This document shows positions 3,779-5,785 of a stretch of DNA of 5,785 bases, in pieces; positions within the stretch are counted from its first letter, which is position 1, and every line of letters begins with the position of its first letter. The stretch comes from Halococcaceae archaeon. Lineage in GTDB: Archaea > Halobacteriota > Halobacteria > Halobacteriales > Halalkalicoccaceae. The translations under genes were made by a program, and so were the position numbers. The notes under the pieces are model-generated. The model was not told where the DNA came from, did not search any database, and saw nothing but the letters and a program-made list of their open reading frames with translations. The stretch is taken from positions 1 to 5,785 of the forward strand of contig SKXI01000234.1 in assembly GCA_007128515.1 (NCBI GenBank). The letters run 5' to 3'.

Positions 3779-5785
3779 ATGAAGACGGTCAGTGCTCACG
3801 ACTACCACGACATCGTACAGGTGGGCGAGCCTAGACTCTCGCCGGACGGCGAGCGGGTCGCGTTCGTCCGGACCGTCCCCGACGACGAGGAGTCCTACGA
3901 GGCCACGGTCTACCTCGCCTCCCTCGGCGGCGACGAAGCCCGTCGGTTCACCGTCAGCGAGGGCGTCGACTCGGAGCCCAGGTGGAGCCCCTCGGGGGAC
4001 CGCCTCGCGTTCGTCAGCACGCGCGGGGAGGACGACGACCGGTCACAGCTCTGGGTCCTCCCCGCCGACGGCGGCGAAGCCGAACGCCTCACGGAGGTGG
4101 TCGGCGGGGTCTCCTCGATCGGATGGAGCCCCGACGGCGAGCGGATCGCGTTCACGCAGCGCGTGACCGCGGAGGACAGAGAGGAAGAACGCGACCTCGC
4201 CCTCGACGACCCGGAGTACGAGGCGGAGCCGCCGGACCCACGGGTGATCGACCGGTTGATCTACCGCGCCGGAGCCCGCTACACCGACGGAAAACGGAGC
4301 CACGTCTACCTCTGTGCGGTCGAGAGCGAAACGGTAGAACGGGTCACCGGCACGGGAGAGGACTCGTTCGAGTACGACTACGTCGCCCCCGAGTGGGGCG
4401 ACCGGGAGACGCTGTATTACGCTGTCAAACGCGACGAGGAACCGGACGACTCGACCGCCTACGACGTCGTCGCTCACGATCTGGCGACCGGGACGGCGGA
4501 GACGGTCACGCGGACGAGCGGCTGGGTCGCCGAACTCGCGGCCGCCTCGGACGGTCGGATCGCGTTCACCTACACGCCGGAGGAGCGTGCGACACTCCGG
4601 CTGACCGACGTCCGACTCTTCGACCGCGAGAGCGGCGAGACGCACACGCTCACGGAGGACCTCGACCGGACCGTCTCGTCCGCACCACGGTGGGACCCGG
4701 AGGGAGAACGGCTCTACTTCCTCACGCCGGACGAGGGGAGCACGGCGCTCCGTCGGGTTCCGGCCGAGGGTGGCGAGATCGAGGTCGTGAGCCGTCGGGG
4801 GGAGGTAAACGGCTTCGACGTGGGCCGCGACGCCGTCGCGCTCACCCGGAGCGAGTGGGACCACCGCGGGGACCTCTTCGTCACGACGCCCGGTGGTGCG
4901 GAGGAGAACCGCCTCACCCGGGTGAACGCGGAGTACCTCGACGGGCGGGCGATCCCACAACCGGAGGAGATCCGCTTCGAGTCGGACGAGGGAGTCGAGT
5001 TCCAGGGCTGGGTGCTCCACCCGCCCGACTTCGACCCCGAGGGGAGCTACCCGCTCGCGGTCGAGATCCACGGCGGTCCGCACGCGATGTGGAGCCAGTC
5101 CGGGACCGTCTGGCACGAGTTCCAGACGCTCGCCGCCCGCGGCTACGTCGTCTTCTGGTGCAACCCGAGAGGGTCGTCCGGTTACGACGAGGACTTCCTG
5201 AGCGCGATCGAACGCGACTGGGGCGACGTCACGATGACGGACGTCCTCGCCGGCGCGGACGCGGTCTGTGAGCGCGAGTACGTCGACGGGACGAACCAGT
5301 TCGTGACCGGCGGCTCGTTCGGCGGCTACATGACCGGGTGGATCGTCGGGCACACCGACCGCTTCTCGGGGGCGGTCGCCCAGCGCGGCGTCTACGACCT
5401 CGCCTCCTTCTACGGCTCGACCGACGCGTTCAAACTCGTCGAGTGGGACTTCGGGACCGAGCCGTGGGAGGAGCCCGAGTTCCTCTGGGAGCACTCGCCG
5501 GTCGCCTACGCGAGCGAGGTCACCACGCCCACGCTCGTGGTCCACTCGGACAACGACTTCCGGGTGCCCGTGAACAACGCCGAGATGTTCTACCTCTTCT
5601 TGCGAAAGAACGGCGTCGAGAGCCGGCTCGTCAGGTACCCCCGCGAGGGCCACGAACTGTCGCGGTCGGGCGAGCCGGGCCACGTCGTCGATCGGCTCGA
5701 ACGGATCGTCCGCTGGTTCGACGGCTACTCCGAACACCACGACGTACCGAAAGCGCTGGAGCGCGGCGAGGAGGGGCTCTCGGCG
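3779..5785 (+). CDS. S9 family serine peptidase (prolyl oligopeptidase / acylaminoacyl-peptidase type), 3' end beyond window
   Basis: The frame from the ATG at 3779 is open to the last base, giving 669 residues; S9C peptidases are generally about 600-700, so little is missing. Residues about 1-380 form a beta-propeller with repeated PD40/WD40-like units: PRLSPDGERVAFVR (about 19-32), PRWSPSGDRLAFVS (from 67), IGWSPDGERIAFTQ (from 114) and PRWDPEGERLYFLT later. Residues about 400-660 are the alpha/beta-hydrolase domain: HGGP (431-434) for the oxyanion hole, nucleophile S513 in GGSFGGY, D593 in HSDNDFRVP and H625 in EGHEL. The Ser-Asp-His spacing of 80 and 32 matches archaeal acylaminoacyl-peptidases. 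There is no signal peptide and the protein is highly acidic, so it is probably cytoplasmic and trims peptides or removes N-acylated residues. It appears intact and has its own TATA box, separate from the YigZ gene 61 nt upstream. Confidence 0.95.
   Translation, partial: MKTVSAHDYHDIVQVGEPRLSPDGERVAFVRTVPDDEESYEATVYLASLGGDEARRFTVSEGVDSEPRWSPSGDRLAFVSTRGEDDDRSQLWVLPADGGEAERLTEVVGGVSSIGWSPDGERIAFTQRVTAEDREEERDLALDDPEYEAEPPDPRVIDRLIYRAGARYTDGKRSHVYLCAVESETVERVTGTGEDSFEYDYVAPEWGDRETLYYAVKRDEEPDDSTAYDVVAHDLATGTAETVTRTSGWVAELAAASDGRIAFTYTPEERATLRLTDVRLFDRESGETHTLTEDLDRTVSSAPRWDPEGERLYFLTPDEGSTALRRVPAEGGEIEVVSRRGEVNGFDVGRDAVALTRSEWDHRGDLFVTTPGGAEENRLTRVNAEYLDGRAIPQPEEIRFESDEGVEFQGWVLHPPDFDPEGSYPLAVEIHGGPHAMWSQSGTVWHEFQTLAARGYVVFWCNPRGSSGYDEDFLSAIERDWGDVTMTDVLAGADAVCEREYVDGTNQFVTGGSFGGYMTGWIVGHTDRFSGAVAQRGVYDLASFYGSTDAFKLVEWDFGTEPWEEPEFLWEHSPVAYASEVTTPTLVVHSDNDFRVPVNNAEMFYLFLRKNGVESRLVRYPREGHELSRSGEPGHVVDRLERIVRWFDGYSEHHDVPKALERGEEGLSA

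Noticed and set aside
3982..5271. Plus-strand open frame of 429 codons in another frame of the S9 gene
   Set aside because: The translation is Arg/Gly/Pro-rich low complexity, unlike an acidic haloarchaeal protein, and it overlaps a well-supported gene entirely.
4043..5740. Antisense open frame of 565 codons opposite the S9 peptidase
   Set aside because: It is a mirror of the peptidase gene. High GC at codon third positions removes stop codons from the complementary frame, the translation has no recognisable motifs, and the sense frame carries a full catalytic triad.
1..5785. CRISPR array, tRNA, rRNA, insertion sequence or toxin-antitoxin pair
   Set aside because: No spaced direct repeats, cloverleaf patterns, transposase motifs or paired small toxin-like genes were seen on either strand.

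Overview
The window looks like a piece of a haloarchaeal chromosome. Base composition is strongly GC-rich with GC-ending codons, the predicted proteins are rich in Asp and Glu (salt-in type), and several genes have an AT-rich TATA-like box about 25-27 nt upstream of the start codon with no convincing Shine-Dalgarno, as expected for leaderless archaeal transcripts. All protein families recognised here are common in Halobacteria. Names and functions come from reading motifs, not from a database search.

Layout, left to right. (1) On the minus strand, running off the left edge, is the N-terminal 157 residues of a short-chain dehydrogenase/reductase. (2) Divergently, at 650-1153 (+), lies a small HTH-plus-ACT protein of the type annotated as a predicted regulator of amino acid metabolism (COG2150-like). 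The 177-nt divergent spacer holds a TATA box for each gene and a striking 81-nt nested inverted repeat. (3) From 1154 to 1740 no intact gene is visible. A Tat-signal protein can be reconstructed there by removing one G from a G4 run and reading through one TAG, so this is a decayed gene. Its frame stays open into (4) a short winged-helix-like ORF (1741-2016, +) resembling the small haloarchaeal DUF7344-type proteins. (5) A UspA-type universal stress protein (2036-2458, -) converges on it. (6) A four-helix membrane protein of unknown function (2643-3101, +) is followed after 13 nt by (7) a YigZ/IMPACT family protein (3115-3717, +), probably as one transcript. (8) A large S9 prolyl-oligopeptidase-family serine peptidase starts at 3779 from its own strong TATA box and is still open at the right edge (669 codons visible).

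The genes do not form one pathway. The window is mostly ordinary housekeeping and accessory haloarchaeal sequence with a small decay zone at 1154-1740. I found no CRISPR array, tRNA, rRNA, transposase or recognisable defence system. The observation most worth following is the nested inverted repeat at 500-580; the repairable Tat pseudogene is second.
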